Source: Mucilaginibacter sp. OK283 (lineage in GTDB: Bacteria > Bacteroidota > Bacteroidia > Sphingobacteriales > Sphingobacteriaceae). Taken from it: a stretch of DNA of 64,000 nucleotides. Positions 8,488 through 17,717 of this stretch are shown one piece after another. The notes under the pieces are model-generated. The model was not told where the DNA came from and did no database searches. It saw nothing but the letters and a program-made list of their open reading frames with translations. Each line of letters starts with the position of its first letter. Within the stretch, counting starts at the first letter, position 1. A program made the translations under genes and the position numbers. Where the stretch lies: the NCBI RefSeq assembly GCF_900110415.1, contig NZ_FODR01000014.1:1-64000 (forward strand), given 5' to 3'.

Positions 8488-10926
8488 TTAAAGGCTTAAA
8501 AACACAGTTTGCAGCCCCGGCGATTGTACACTAACAACGCTATTGCCTTTATTGGTTTTTATGCTAATAACAGCCCGGCCATTAATAGCCTGCAATTTTG
8601 CCGATCCTTTTGAAGTACCCAAATCATCCAGCAAGGTGCCATCGCCGGTTAACGAAAAACTGACCCAGTTAACCGCATCTAAACATAATACGCCCTTGCT
8701 ATCCAACAACGTTGCCTGTACGGTGACCGAACCATTTCCTTCGCCAATTTTTTCCAGTTTTAGTTTAGCTGGTTTGCCCCATTTTTCGGTTTGATATACT
8801 TGTGATACAATATCAGTAACGATAACCCGCCCCTTGCGGGCTTTAAGTATAAGCTCATTTCTGCCTTTCTTAAACTGAACCATCCACCTTAAACCGGCCG
8901 CTGGAAAGTCCTGGCTGTTACGCTTTTTGATGCCATAACTTTTGCCATTTACAAATAGTTCTGCCTCGTTGCAGTTTGAATAGGCTTTTACCATTTTTAA
9001 TTCACCATCATCGCCCCATCTAACCGGCCAGTTATGCCCGTAGATATGCGCCATAGGCTTATCTGCCCAATAAGACTGAACCAAATAATAAATTTCCTTT
9101 TTTGTCAAATCACTTTCAACCACCCCCTTCTGGTTCATGTAAGGCAGCGGGTTATCAAATCTTATCGGGGTGGAGAAATCCTTGAACGCCCAAAACGCCG
9201 ATCCGCTTAGCCAGGGCATAGTATCCTGCTCTTTCAATGTCCAATCGAACAGGTTACAGGTGGCATTCTCGCTCCAATCAGCGTTTTTTAAAAGTTCGGC
9301 TGATTTATTGAAGAGCGTAGTATCAATTATTCCGGCGCTATTCCTGATGTTTTCCAGAGCCTTGTCTGCAAGCTCGGAATTGCGGCCCGAGTGGCTGTCG
9401 CCGCCCCATTCTGCATGGAAAAAATGCTTTACATTCTTAAACTCATCTTCACTATATTTCCTATACTCTGTATATTTTCCCTTATACCAGCCGGCCCATA
9501 TGGTAGGTGAATAAACATCCGGAATATCCTTACAAAAATCGCACCGGCGAATAACTGTTTTGCGGGATGGGTCGAGCCGATGCGACAAATCATTTTGTTC
9601 GCTCATAAATGCCCTGATTTTAGCTTTATCAAACTCCGGGAAATCGCCGGGCCAATCATTTTCGTTACCCAGTCCCCACAAAATTATGGACGGATGATTG
9701 TAGTGCTGATGAATCATGTTGGTTAGCATGCGGCGGGCCTGTTCTTTATATTTATCTCCGCCCAAGCCACCACGGCACCAGGGTTCTTCTTCCCACACCA
9801 GCAAACCCAGGCTGTCGCATAAATTTAAAATAATACGCGATTGCTGATAATGCCCAAGCCGGATAAAATTGGCTCCCATCTCTTTTATCATCCGCATTTC
9901 CCGGTACATCATGCTATCGGTCATGGCAGCTGCCACACCCGATTGATCTTCATGCCTGTGCGTACCACGGATTAACAGCCGCTTGCCGTTTAAGTAAAAC
10001 GGACCATTATCGGCAAATAAGAAATCGCGGAAACCTATTTTTTCCTTTCGCGTATATCCACCAGCATCTATCGTGATCTCATACAAGTAGGGATCATTGG
10101 GCGACCATAAATGCGGATTATTAACTTTGAATTTGCCAACAGGAACAGCACCATCATTATCAACATCAATGTTGTAAACAGTTTCTGCAACCGTTTTACC
10201 CAAGGCATCGGTTATTTTAATATTCCCGATCGCTTTTTTTACCTGATCGGGATTGTAAAATGTAGCCTGAACATCGATTGTACCGGTTTTATATTGTTTA
10301 TCTAATACCACGCTCGCAAATAAGTTATCGATGCCCAGAGCGGGTTGATAAACCAAATCGAGATATCGGTAAATACCGCCAAAAACATCAAAATCAGATA
10401 GCTGCGAGGGGATACTTTCCACATCGCGCGAGTTGTCACAACGTATTTCGATGGGTATAGTTCCTTTAAATTGTTTAGCGAAGGCATCTGTTTTTTTAAA
10501 ATCTTCAACCGCTTGTGTAATATCAACAAACCATTCATCGTAACCGCCAGCATGAGCGCCAACTTTTGTGGAGTAAACATACACATCGGTTTTTTGGCCT
10601 GCCCCTTCAAAAAACAACAGCGTGCGCCCGTTTTTATATGGATTGTTAATGTTTAACCGGCTGCGGTACCAGCCTGGCCCCTGGTAGTAATTCCCTGCGG
10701 GGTCAACGGCGTCACGGGCGTTAAAACAGTGGGGCAAAGTTACCTTTTGCCATAGGGGGTAATTGTCCGGCCCGTCTTTAGTCAGCGGCCGTACGGTTTC
10801 CCATATGCTGCCTATATCCTGCTTTAAAAATTCCCAGTTATTATTCAGCCTTATTTTTTGCTGGGCGTTTGTAACCAGGTTTATCAATAAAATGCCAACA
10901 AACAGTATAATTCTTTTCATCCTCAT
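8488..10926 (-). CDS. Glycoside hydrolase family 2 enzyme (beta-galactosidase/glucuronidase type)
   Basis: The 812-residue secreted enzyme has a signal peptide (about 1-21, TNAQ). A GH2 sugar-binding jelly roll (about 25-195), an immunoglobulin-like domain (about 200-300) and a TIM barrel (about 305-600) follow. The acid/base is E422 in WGLGNENDWPG; the nucleophile is probably E506 in HAEWGGD. Beta-sandwich domains of DUF4982 type close the protein. Substrate specificity (galactose, glucuronate or other) cannot be read from the sequence; the lyase, GH88 and KdgF-like neighbours favour a uronate-containing glycan. A second ATG six bases inside the start is preceded by GAGG and may be the real start. 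Confidence 0.9.
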   Translation of the reverse strand: MRMKRIILFVGILLINLVTNAQQKIRLNNNWEFLKQDIGSIWETVRPLTKDGPDNYPLWQKVTLPHCFNARDAVDPAGNYYQGPGWYRSRLNINNPYKNGRTLLFFEGAGQKTDVYVYSTKVGAHAGGYDEWFVDITQAVEDFKKTDAFAKQFKGTIPIEIRCDNSRDVESIPSQLSDFDVFGGIYRYLDLVYQPALGIDNLFASVVLDKQYKTGTIDVQATFYNPDQVKKAIGNIKITDALGKTVAETVYNIDVDNDGAVPVGKFKVNNPHLWSPNDPYLYEITIDAGGYTRKEKIGFRDFLFADNGPFYLNGKRLLIRGTHRHEDQSGVAAAMTDSMMYREMRMIKEMGANFIRLGHYQQSRIILNLCDSLGLLVWEEEPWCRGGLGGDKYKEQARRMLTNMIHQHYNHPSIILWGLGNENDWPGDFPEFDKAKIRAFMSEQNDLSHRLDPSRKTVIRRCDFCKDIPDVYSPTIWAGWYKGKYTEYRKYSEDEFKNVKHFFHAEWGGDSHSGRNSELADKALENIRNSAGIIDTTLFNKSAELLKNADWSENATCNLFDWTLKEQDTMPWLSGSAFWAFKDFSTPIRFDNPLPYMNQKGVVESDLTKKEIYYLVQSYWADKPMAHIYGHNWPVRWGDDGELKMVKAYSNCNEAELFVNGKSYGIKKRNSQDFPAAGLRWMVQFKKGRNELILKARKGRVIVTDIVSQVYQTEKWGKPAKLKLEKIGEGNGSVTVQATLLDSKGVLCLDAVNWVSFSLTGDGTLLDDLGTSKGSAKLQAINGRAVISIKTNKGNSVVSVQSPGLQTVFLSL

Positions 10927-11034
10927 ATATTAATGAGCGTTCCGCTACATGGCAAACGCATCTAATTGGGTTAACATAACTTAACACATTTCAGATAAAT
11001 ACCTTACAAGTACATGATAATCAATATATTATAT

Positions 11035-11178
11035 TTAATCATGGTTAACATTAAACTCATCGCGCAATTTAGGCTCATCCAAATATTTGTGCCTGTCGCC
11101 GGCCAATACATGTCCCTTCGGCACCTTGATCATTTTACCAGGACCAGGCAATACAAACAAGGTATTGTTTGATGCTTA
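11035..11178 (-). pseudogene. Remnant of a gene 3' end (about 46 codons), unidentified
   Basis: In the 354-base gap between the GH2 and lyase genes, the minus strand stays open from a stop at 11178-11176 to TAA at 11037-11035. The translation looks like real protein: LFVLPGPGKMIKVPKGHV, then LAGDRHKYLDEPKLRDEF and a polar end. It begins abruptly after a stop codon and has no upstream continuation, which suggests the surviving C-terminus of a deleted gene. An internal ATG at 11133 would give a 32-residue peptide. The family was not recognised. The rest of 10927-11280 shows nothing else. Confidence 0.35.
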
Positions 11179-11280
11179 TATCTTCCCAACGCCATAAGCT
11201 TATTCTGTTAGCTATTATTAAATGACAGCTTATCGTCGTTAACTATTTAGATCTGTTTACCCTGGTTGTAGCTATTAAAC

Positions 11281-12486
11281 TTAATGATGGTCATCTCCCC
11301 ACGGCCTTGGACGAGGATAAATTGCAAAAACCTTATTAAAATCAATCCCCGGGTATTTTTCCTCAGCAAGGCTGCAAATGGTTAATGTTTCGCCATAACT
11401 AATAGGTTCTATTTGTTTGTACGGCCAGTCTTTTTGTTTCAATAAGTACGGCATTATCCATTCAATACATTTTTTAATTCCCCTCCCCTGTTTTTCGGTA
11501 TGCCATAAATCAATATCCACCCGGTCTGCAAGTGTAGCCAGCATGCTCCAGCCGGTCAGGTTCATGTTCGAATAACTCCATGACCGCGTACGCTCCAGTT
11601 CTAATGGCTGGCGGCCCTCGGCTGTAAATTGTGTATCTATCCTGGCGATAGTCCGGTTTTGGAGAACTTCCTTTGCCAGCTTGTCGTTTCCGGTAAAAAG
11701 GGCAAAATCAACTACCTGCACATCGTAAAAAGTACCGTGGTTGTTGCGTGCCTGCCTTTCTTCATTCCCGTTTTTGCTTTTTTGCAGCCATGTCAAATAT
11801 TCGGCAAACCAATGCTTTACATTTGTTTTGAGGTCGGCGGTTATACTTTTACTATCCTGCATCATGGCAAGGGCATCCGGAATAACAGCCAGCGCACGGC
11901 TTTCAATTATACCTATACCACGGCCATCATTAATGCCAGGAATATATTGGGCATAGTTAAAGTTGGGGGCCATTTTTGTGGCGGTATCAATAAACCAGGT
12001 ACGCATTAAGCCCGCTGCTTTTTGGGCATACTGCTCATCGCCAGTAAAATAGTAGGCAAACCCCAGTTTTTTAACCGCCCGGCATAAATCATTTAGTTGC
12101 GAATCGTCGTGCAGCAGGTATATTTCGGGGTTGCGTTCGCCATCTTTGCGAATGTAGGGCTTGCCATCCGGCTTCGACGGGTCGGCCCACCAGTAAGGGG
12201 CCTGGCTAACATAATCATGCGGGTTACCGCTTGGCGCAACCCTGGTTTTATGGAAAGTTACCGAATATGGGCCCGCCGCTAACTCTTTATCAGCATCGGC
12301 TAACAACGATTTAATTTGGTTGCTGATAGCTGTATCACCGGCCTGGTACTGTTTTTTTAAGACGGATAATTGCTGTACATTCTGTAGCAGGAACCCACTT
12401 ACCTTTTTGTTTTGAGCGGAGGCATTAACACCTGCCATAATTAAAACAACAACGAGGTATCGCACGGAAAACAATTTCTTAGGCAT
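11281..12486 (-). CDS. Alginate-lyase-fold polysaccharide lyase (PL5/PL38-like)
   Basis: The 401-residue secreted protein has a signal peptide ending near NASAQ (residue 25). The body matches the alginate_lyase (PF05426) (alpha/alpha)-barrel: YVSQAPYWWADPSKPDGKP (92-110), RNPE, RNNHGTFYDVQVVDFALF with the probable catalytic H250, and RSWSYSNMNLTGW with Y304. Such enzymes cleave uronate polymers (alginate, or glucuronan in PL38) by beta-elimination. The products would suit the GH88 hydrolase and KdgF-like cupin of this region. The exact polymer is not determinable. Confidence 0.85.
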   Translation of the reverse strand: MPKKLFSVRYLVVVLIMAGVNASAQNKKVSGFLLQNVQQLSVLKKQYQAGDTAISNQIKSLLADADKELAAGPYSVTFHKTRVAPSGNPHDYVSQAPYWWADPSKPDGKPYIRKDGERNPEIYLLHDDSQLNDLCRAVKKLGFAYYFTGDEQYAQKAAGLMRTWFIDTATKMAPNFNYAQYIPGINDGRGIGIIESRALAVIPDALAMMQDSKSITADLKTNVKHWFAEYLTWLQKSKNGNEERQARNNHGTFYDVQVVDFALFTGNDKLAKEVLQNRTIARIDTQFTAEGRQPLELERTRSWSYSNMNLTGWSMLATLADRVDIDLWHTEKQGRGIKKCIEWIMPYLLKQKDWPYKQIEPISYGETLTICSLAEEKYPGIDFNKVFAIYPRPRPWGDDHH

Positions 12487-12729
12487 ATCAATAAATTAAG
12501 TTTTTCAGTTTATTGGCAAATGGGATTAAATCAAACATCCGCATAAAAACCATTCAAAAATTTAGTTGGGGAGTATTTATTTACGAAAACGATGGAGATA
12601 CGTTTTATAATAAGCTGTTTGCCTGAAATTTAGTTAGGAGGCCCTGGTTTTTCAAGAACGCGCTATCATGTTACAGATATTATAGATGCACGGGTGTGGC
12701 ATCTCTTTTGAAATTAAGAAAAAACAAGA

Positions 12730-12838
12730 GGCTCCTACGGAGCCAAAAACGAGATATTTTTCGCTATAAACATGTAACTCGGCTGAAGTTGGAAGTGGTT
12801 GGTTTATGATTGACTCCGGAGGAGTCGGGTGTTTATAG
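12730..12838. repeat. Palindromic intergenic repeat element
   Basis: This AT/GC-patchy block contains GGCTCC-TAC-GGAGCC (12730-12744). A 9-bp inverted pair CTATAAACA (12764-12772) / TGTTTATAG (12830-12838) brackets GACTCC-GGA-GGAGTC (12812-12826). A diverged piece (GGGCTCCGCAGGTGCC) follows near 12859. It looks like a small non-coding repeat of REP/MITE style. The rest of 12487-12964 holds no recognisable gene. Confidence 0.55.
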
Positions 12839-12964
12839 CACAAGAAAATCCGAAAACCGGGCTCCGCAGGTGCCTCCTTTTGAAAGCGATTTCGTAAGAG
12901 GTGTGGCGCTGCCGGTTAAGCAAACCAGGCTTTGGCTTAAATTATTAGTGTTGCCGAAAGGTAA

Positions 12965-13879
12965 CTATGCCGAGCGGGTAGATTTCTCAATTTCATCCCA
13001 CATTTCGGCAGGTATCATTTCGAGTGCGCTGAACTGGCCGGCACCCTGCAGCCATTCGCCGCCATCTATGGTAATTACCTCGCCGTTGATATAAGCTGAA
13101 AAATCGGACACAAGGAAAGCGGCCAGGTTGGCCAGCTCCTGGTGCTCACCTACACGTTTAAGGGGTACCCGGTTTTTAAAATCAAATTTTTGGGCCATGT
13201 CCCCCGGGAGTAAACGTTCCCAGGCTCCTTTGGTTGGAAAGGGACCGGGCGCAATGGCGTTTGTTCTGATGCCGTGCCGGCCCCATTCAACGGCTAACGA
13301 CCTGGTCATGGCCAGCACGCCACCCTTGGCACAGGCCGAGGGCACCACATAAGCCGAACCTGTAAAAGCATAGGTGGTAATAATATTCAGTATGTTACCC
13401 GGTATTTTTTCACCGATCCAATATTTGCCCAAAGCCAATGAGCAATTGGCCGAGCCTTTTAACACGATATCGATGATGGCCGAGAACGCGTTTGCCGACA
13501 AGCGTTCGGTAGGCGAAATAAAATTACCCGCCGCGTTGTTCAGCAATACATCTACCCTGCCAAAAGTTGCAATGGCTTGTTGCAGCATCGTTTCAACTTC
13601 GTCATACTTTCGTACATCGCAGACTATGGGCAATACCTTGCCGCCGGTTGCAGATTCCATTTCGGCTGCCGTTTGCTGCAGCACATCCAGTTTGCGGCTG
13701 GTGATAACCAGGTTGGCGCCCAGTTGTAAAAAGTAAGTGCCCATAGCCTTACCCAAACCGGTGCCGCCACCTGTTATGATGATGGTTTTACCTTTCAAGG
13801 CATCATCCCTTAACATACCGCCGGCATTTACTGGATTAGGGCTTTTAGAATTATCGGGAGTTGAAGGATCTGTCATCAT
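12965..13879 (-). CDS. SDR oxidoreductase, 2,4-dienoyl-CoA reductase type
   Basis: This is a 304-residue short-chain dehydrogenase. It has the nucleotide motif TGGGTGLGKAMG (about 36-47) and the NNAAGNF motif. Tyr/Lys signals are replaced as in peroxisomal-type dienoyl-CoA reductases (AYVVPSACAKGGVLAMTRSLAVEW), and RTNAIAPGPFPTKGAWERL follows. In beta-oxidation it would reduce 2,4-dienoyl-CoA from unsaturated fatty acids with NADPH. It is the last gene of the fatty-acid cluster. The ATG at 13879 comes three bases after the upstream stop; a shorter start at about 13816 (MLRDDALKGKT) fits typical homologues. Confidence 0.85.
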   Translation of the reverse strand: MMTDPSTPDNSKSPNPVNAGGMLRDDALKGKTIIITGGGTGLGKAMGTYFLQLGANLVITSRKLDVLQQTAAEMESATGGKVLPIVCDVRKYDEVETMLQQAIATFGRVDVLLNNAAGNFISPTERLSANAFSAIIDIVLKGSANCSLALGKYWIGEKIPGNILNIITTYAFTGSAYVVPSACAKGGVLAMTRSLAVEWGRHGIRTNAIAPGPFPTKGAWERLLPGDMAQKFDFKNRVPLKRVGEHQELANLAAFLVSDFSAYINGEVITIDGGEWLQGAGQFSALEMIPAEMWDEIEKSTRSA

Positions 13880-13882
13880 CAA

Positions 13883-14659
13883 TTAATTTGCGGTTGTATT
13901 TTTTGCTTTTAAATTCTGGATCATCATTTGCAGGCCTTGCCTGGTGGCCGGGGCCCACCATTGCTCCAGCATCTTATTTAAAGTACGGGTTTGATCGGTC
14001 TTTAATTTACTTATCAACTGCTTACGCAAATTTAGCTTACTTTCACTCCAGGTAACGGGGTTCAGTTTCATATAAACAGTTATCTTCTTTACAGCAGCCT
14101 TCATCAAGCTATCCGGTGCACTAATTTCATCAATCAAACCCGCTTCCAGCGCTTCATCTACCTGGAGCAATTTGCCCTCCAGTAAATATTGATAGGCTTT
14201 GCGCCTACCAAGCCAGAATGAATACAAATTAAAAACACTATCCGGAACAATAATGCCCACAGGAACTTCATTTAACCCAATGACAAATTTCCCTGCAGCC
14301 ATTACCCGGTAATCGCAGCAAATAGCTAATATGCAGCCTCCGGCCGGGCTATGACCGCTTATGGCAGCAACCATTGGCTTCCTGAAAGCTGTTAGCGTAT
14401 TTTGCAACACTAAAAAGTCGATCCAAAATCCGCGGCTTTGTTCCTGATCGTAATCATAAGCCTCTATCAAATCAATACCGGATGAGAAAAAGCCTTCCTT
14501 ACCGGTTAAAATCACGCCGCCCACATTGTCATCATTCTCGAGTTTGTGGATACAATCAGTCAGTTCTTTAACCATCTGATGATTGATAGGATTTGAACGC
14601 CCCCTGTCAAGTGTAATTACAACAAGTTTATCCTGTATGGTTGTTTGAAATGTGCTCAT
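13883..14659 (-). CDS. Enoyl-CoA hydratase/isomerase family protein
   Basis: This is a 258-residue crotonase-fold protein. The acyl-CoA oxyanion loop is seen as FFSSGIDLIEAY, and the second loop as AAISGHSPAGGCILAICCDYRVMA. The usual catalytic glutamate of hydratases falls within GLNEVPVGIIVPDS, so hydration or isomerisation is plausible, but the match is not exact enough to separate hydratase from delta3-delta2-enoyl-CoA isomerase. It lies between the acyl-CoA synthetase gene (8-base gap) and the SDR gene (3-base gap) in the beta-oxidation operon. An isomerase would pair well with the dienoyl-CoA reductase for unsaturated fatty acids; that is inference. Confidence 0.85.
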   Translation of the reverse strand: MSTFQTTIQDKLVVITLDRGRSNPINHQMVKELTDCIHKLENDDNVGGVILTGKEGFFSSGIDLIEAYDYDQEQSRGFWIDFLVLQNTLTAFRKPMVAAISGHSPAGGCILAICCDYRVMAAGKFVIGLNEVPVGIIVPDSVFNLYSFWLGRRKAYQYLLEGKLLQVDEALEAGLIDEISAPDSLMKAAVKKITVYMKLNPVTWSESKLNLRKQLISKLKTDQTRTLNKMLEQWWAPATRQGLQMMIQNLKAKNTTAN

Positions 14660-14667
14660 CTGCTAAA

Positions 14668-16482
14668 TCAATTTACAAGGGTTGGGTTATCACTCACTTC
14701 GCTGAGATACATTTTATCTATCTGGGCTTTGTACTTTTCGGCTATCACCTTCCGTTTCATTTTCCCGGTTGGTGTAAGCTCGCCGCTATCTATCGACCAT
14801 TCATCTGGAAGCAAGGTTATTTTTTTTACCTGTTCAACATGGTTAAACTCGGGATTGTATTTATTGATAATTGATTGGTACAGTTCAATCACCCTGGTAT
14901 CTTTAATTAGTTCCCCGTTGGATGAAAACGAGATCTCGTGTTGCTTGCACCAGGGTTTTAAATGCGTATAAGAAGGTACAATCAATGCCGAAACAAATTT
15001 TCTCTCCGAGCCACACACCATCATCTGTTCAATAAAATAGTTTTCTTTCATTTTATTTTCGATGGGTAGCGGCGCAACATATTTGCCGCCGGATGTTTTA
15101 AAGATCTCTTTTTTGCGATCGGTTATCTTCAGGAAGGAATCCTTATCCAGTTCGCCAATATCGCCGGTATGGAACCAGCCGTCTTCTATCACCTCAGCGG
15201 TAAGTTCCGGGTTTTTATAATAGCCGGCCATAACGTTAGGGCCCTTGCAAAGGATTTCGCCATCGGCTGCTATCCTGGCCTGCACACCGTCAAGAAGGGG
15301 GCCAACGGTCCCAAATTTTCTGCCGCTTTTTTCATACCGGTTAACAGCAATTACCGGCGAAGTCTCGGTAAGCCCGTAGCCTTCTAAAATAACGATATTG
15401 GCTGCCGTAAAAATCCGTTCCAGTTTAATAGGGCAAGCCGAACTGCCAACCACTACCGCTTTTATGTTGCCGCCTATAGCATTACGCCACTTGCTGAATA
15501 CCAGTTTATCGGCTATGGCAAGCTTAATTTTATACCACTCGCTGTTGCCATTAATCTCATATGCTTCGGCCAGTTTTACCGACCAAAAGAAGATCTTCCT
15601 TTTAATACCGGTTAGTTTCTGGCCCTCGACCATGATTTTTTCAAACACTTTTTCGAGCAAACGCGGAACAGCTGTAAAAAGAGAAGGCTTTACCTCTTTC
15701 AAATTTGCGCCAATGGTATCCATATTTTCGGCGTAGTAAATAGAAAAACCGTTGAAGAGATAAACATAGGTACACATCTTTTCGAAAATGTGGTTGAGTG
15801 GCAAAAAACTCAAAACACATTTTTCTTTCAATGGGATCCTGGCAAGCACTTCGCCGGATGCTGCTGCATTGCTCATGATATTTTTATGGGTAAGCATCAC
15901 TCCCTTAGGGCGGCCGGTAGTACCGGAAGTATAAATGATGGTTGCGATATCATTTTCGGTAATCTGATCGCTGACTTGCCTTATTTTTTGCAGGTCATCT
16001 TCCTTTAAAGGTTTAAGTAATGTGCCCCAATGCATGCAGCCATCTATATCATCAAAAGTATAAATGCCTTTTAATGATGGTATATTTAAATATACCTCTT
16101 TAACCTTATCGCATAAATCTTTACTGCTTACAAATACGTATTTAACTTCGGCCTCATTTAATATCTGTTCAATATCTTTAGTGCCCGTATTAGGGTATAA
16201 CGGAACCAGCACGGCACCTGTTTGCTGCACTGCCAGGTCGGTTATTACCCATTCGGGCCGGCCGTTGCTGATCAGCCCTATTTTATCGCGCCCTTCCGTG
16301 GTGCCATCACCAGCCGAAACGCCCAGATTCAATAAAGCAATGGACAATTGGTAAATTAAATCGTGCGCCTGTTTTGTGCTGTATGCCTTCCAGGCACCGT
16401 TCTCTTTTGCATTTAGGAAATTTGCCCCTGGCGCCTTGGCCTGGGTATCCATGCAATCAAATAGTCTTGTCGCGCGTTCCAT
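14668..16482 (-). CDS. Long-chain fatty-acid--CoA ligase (AMP-forming)
   Basis: This is a 604-residue ANL-superfamily enzyme that activates fatty acids with ATP and CoA. The P-loop-like motif IIYTSGTTGRPKGVMLTH lies at about 182-199. GYGLTETSP, GWFHTGDIGELD and LKITDRKKEIFKTSGGKYV (hinge and catalytic Lys region) follow. The open frame extends upstream to 16560, but that would overlap the thiolase gene. The ATG at 16482 (MERATRLFD) begins where homologues begin and leaves a 31-base gap. It acts at the cytoplasmic membrane, feeding the enzymes encoded around it and receiving substrate from the FadL-like channel gene at 27231. Confidence 0.93.
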   Translation of the reverse strand: MERATRLFDCMDTQAKAPGANFLNAKENGAWKAYSTKQAHDLIYQLSIALLNLGVSAGDGTTEGRDKIGLISNGRPEWVITDLAVQQTGAVLVPLYPNTGTKDIEQILNEAEVKYVFVSSKDLCDKVKEVYLNIPSLKGIYTFDDIDGCMHWGTLLKPLKEDDLQKIRQVSDQITENDIATIIYTSGTTGRPKGVMLTHKNIMSNAAASGEVLARIPLKEKCVLSFLPLNHIFEKMCTYVYLFNGFSIYYAENMDTIGANLKEVKPSLFTAVPRLLEKVFEKIMVEGQKLTGIKRKIFFWSVKLAEAYEINGNSEWYKIKLAIADKLVFSKWRNAIGGNIKAVVVGSSACPIKLERIFTAANIVILEGYGLTETSPVIAVNRYEKSGRKFGTVGPLLDGVQARIAADGEILCKGPNVMAGYYKNPELTAEVIEDGWFHTGDIGELDKDSFLKITDRKKEIFKTSGGKYVAPLPIENKMKENYFIEQMMVCGSERKFVSALIVPSYTHLKPWCKQHEISFSSNGELIKDTRVIELYQSIINKYNPEFNHVEQVKKITLLPDEWSIDSGELTPTGKMKRKVIAEKYKAQIDKMYLSEVSDNPTLVN

Positions 16483-16513
16483 ATTGCAACAATATTTAAA
16501 TAAAGGTTGCCCT

Positions 16514-17689
16514 TTACAGTAATTCAAATACACCCGCTGCGCCTTGCCCGGTGCCCACACACATGGTAACTATACCATATTTTTTTTCACGCCTTTTTAA
16601 TTCATTAAAAAGCTGAACCGAAAGCTTGGCACCTGTGCAACCAAGCGGATGGCCCAATGCTATGGCACCGCCATTTACATTAATGATGTCGGGATCAAGT
16701 TCCAGCCCTTTAATAATAGCTAATGACTGTGATGCAAATGCCTCATTCAATTCTATCAAGTCAATATCCTGCTGTTTCATCCCGGCCATTTTTAACACTT
16801 TGGGTATAGCTACCAATGGCCCTATCCCCATAATGCGCGGCGGCACACCCGCAACAGCGTAGTTAACCAGCCTTGCAATAGGTTTAAGATTATTGGCTTT
16901 TAAAAACCGTTCGCTCACCACCATTACAAAGGCCGCACCATCGCTTGTTTGCGATGAGTTGCCGGCTGTTACCATCCCTTTTGCATCAAATACGGGTTTT
17001 AACTTGGCCAAGGCATCAATGGATGTATCGGCACGCGGCCCTTCATCCACATCTACCTTAAACTCCCTTTTCTTTTTTTTCCCGCTTTCGTCAACATAGG
17101 TTTCCACAATATTTACCGGGGCTATTTCATCTTTAAATTTGCCCGATTTGATGGCATTGATAGCTTTTTGATGTGAGTTATAGGCAAACTGATCCTGCTC
17201 TTCGCGGCTAACATGATATTCTTTTGCCACAGCTTCGGCTGTAAGGCCCATCCCCCAGTAATAATCAGGATGCGCCAGGGCAACATCGGCATTTGGTACA
17301 ATGCGCCAGCCTCCCATCGGAATCAGGCTCATACTTTCTACACCGCCGGCAATAATGCAATCGGCAATGCCGCTGTGTATTTTTGCCGAAGCTATCGCGA
17401 TAGTTTCCAGGCCGGATGAGCAGTAGCGATTTACCGTCATGCCGGGTACTTTATCGGTATCCAATGCCATTAACGAGATGAGCCTGGCCACATTTAAGCC
17501 CTGCTCGGCTTCGGGGGTGGCATTGCCCACAATCACATCGTCTATCTGCTCCTTATCAACATTAGGCACCGATGCCATTAACTGCCTGATAACATCTGCG
17601 GCAAGCGTATCCGGCCGGGTAAACCTAAATCCACCCCGGGTAGCTTTTCCAACAGCGCTGCGGCTGGCTGCCACTATGTATGCGTTCAT
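16514..17689 (-). CDS. Acetyl-CoA C-acyltransferase (3-ketoacyl-CoA thiolase)
   Basis: This 391-residue thiolase catalyses the last step of beta-oxidation. Catalytic residues are all present: nucleophile C90 in NRYCSSGLETI, H347 in GGAIALGHPLGCTGA, and C377 in TMCVGTGQGAAG. It lies 28 bases downstream of the bifunctional dehydrogenase/hydratase gene, the usual pairing for the two halves of a beta-oxidation complex. A biosynthetic acetoacetyl-CoA thiolase is the alternative; the operon makes degradation much more likely. Confidence 0.95.
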   Translation of the reverse strand: MNAYIVAASRSAVGKATRGGFRFTRPDTLAADVIRQLMASVPNVDKEQIDDVIVGNATPEAEQGLNVARLISLMALDTDKVPGMTVNRYCSSGLETIAIASAKIHSGIADCIIAGGVESMSLIPMGGWRIVPNADVALAHPDYYWGMGLTAEAVAKEYHVSREEQDQFAYNSHQKAINAIKSGKFKDEIAPVNIVETYVDESGKKKKREFKVDVDEGPRADTSIDALAKLKPVFDAKGMVTAGNSSQTSDGAAFVMVVSERFLKANNLKPIARLVNYAVAGVPPRIMGIGPLVAIPKVLKMAGMKQQDIDLIELNEAFASQSLAIIKGLELDPDIINVNGGAIALGHPLGCTGAKLSVQLFNELKRREKKYGIVTMCVGTGQGAAGVFELL

Positions 17690-17717
17690 TTTATCGAGAT
17701 TTTATACTTATTAAAAC

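Noticed and set aside
12810..13094. Plus-strand 94-codon open frame
   Set aside because: It runs through the palindromic repeat and antisense to the SDR gene, with no recognisable family pattern.
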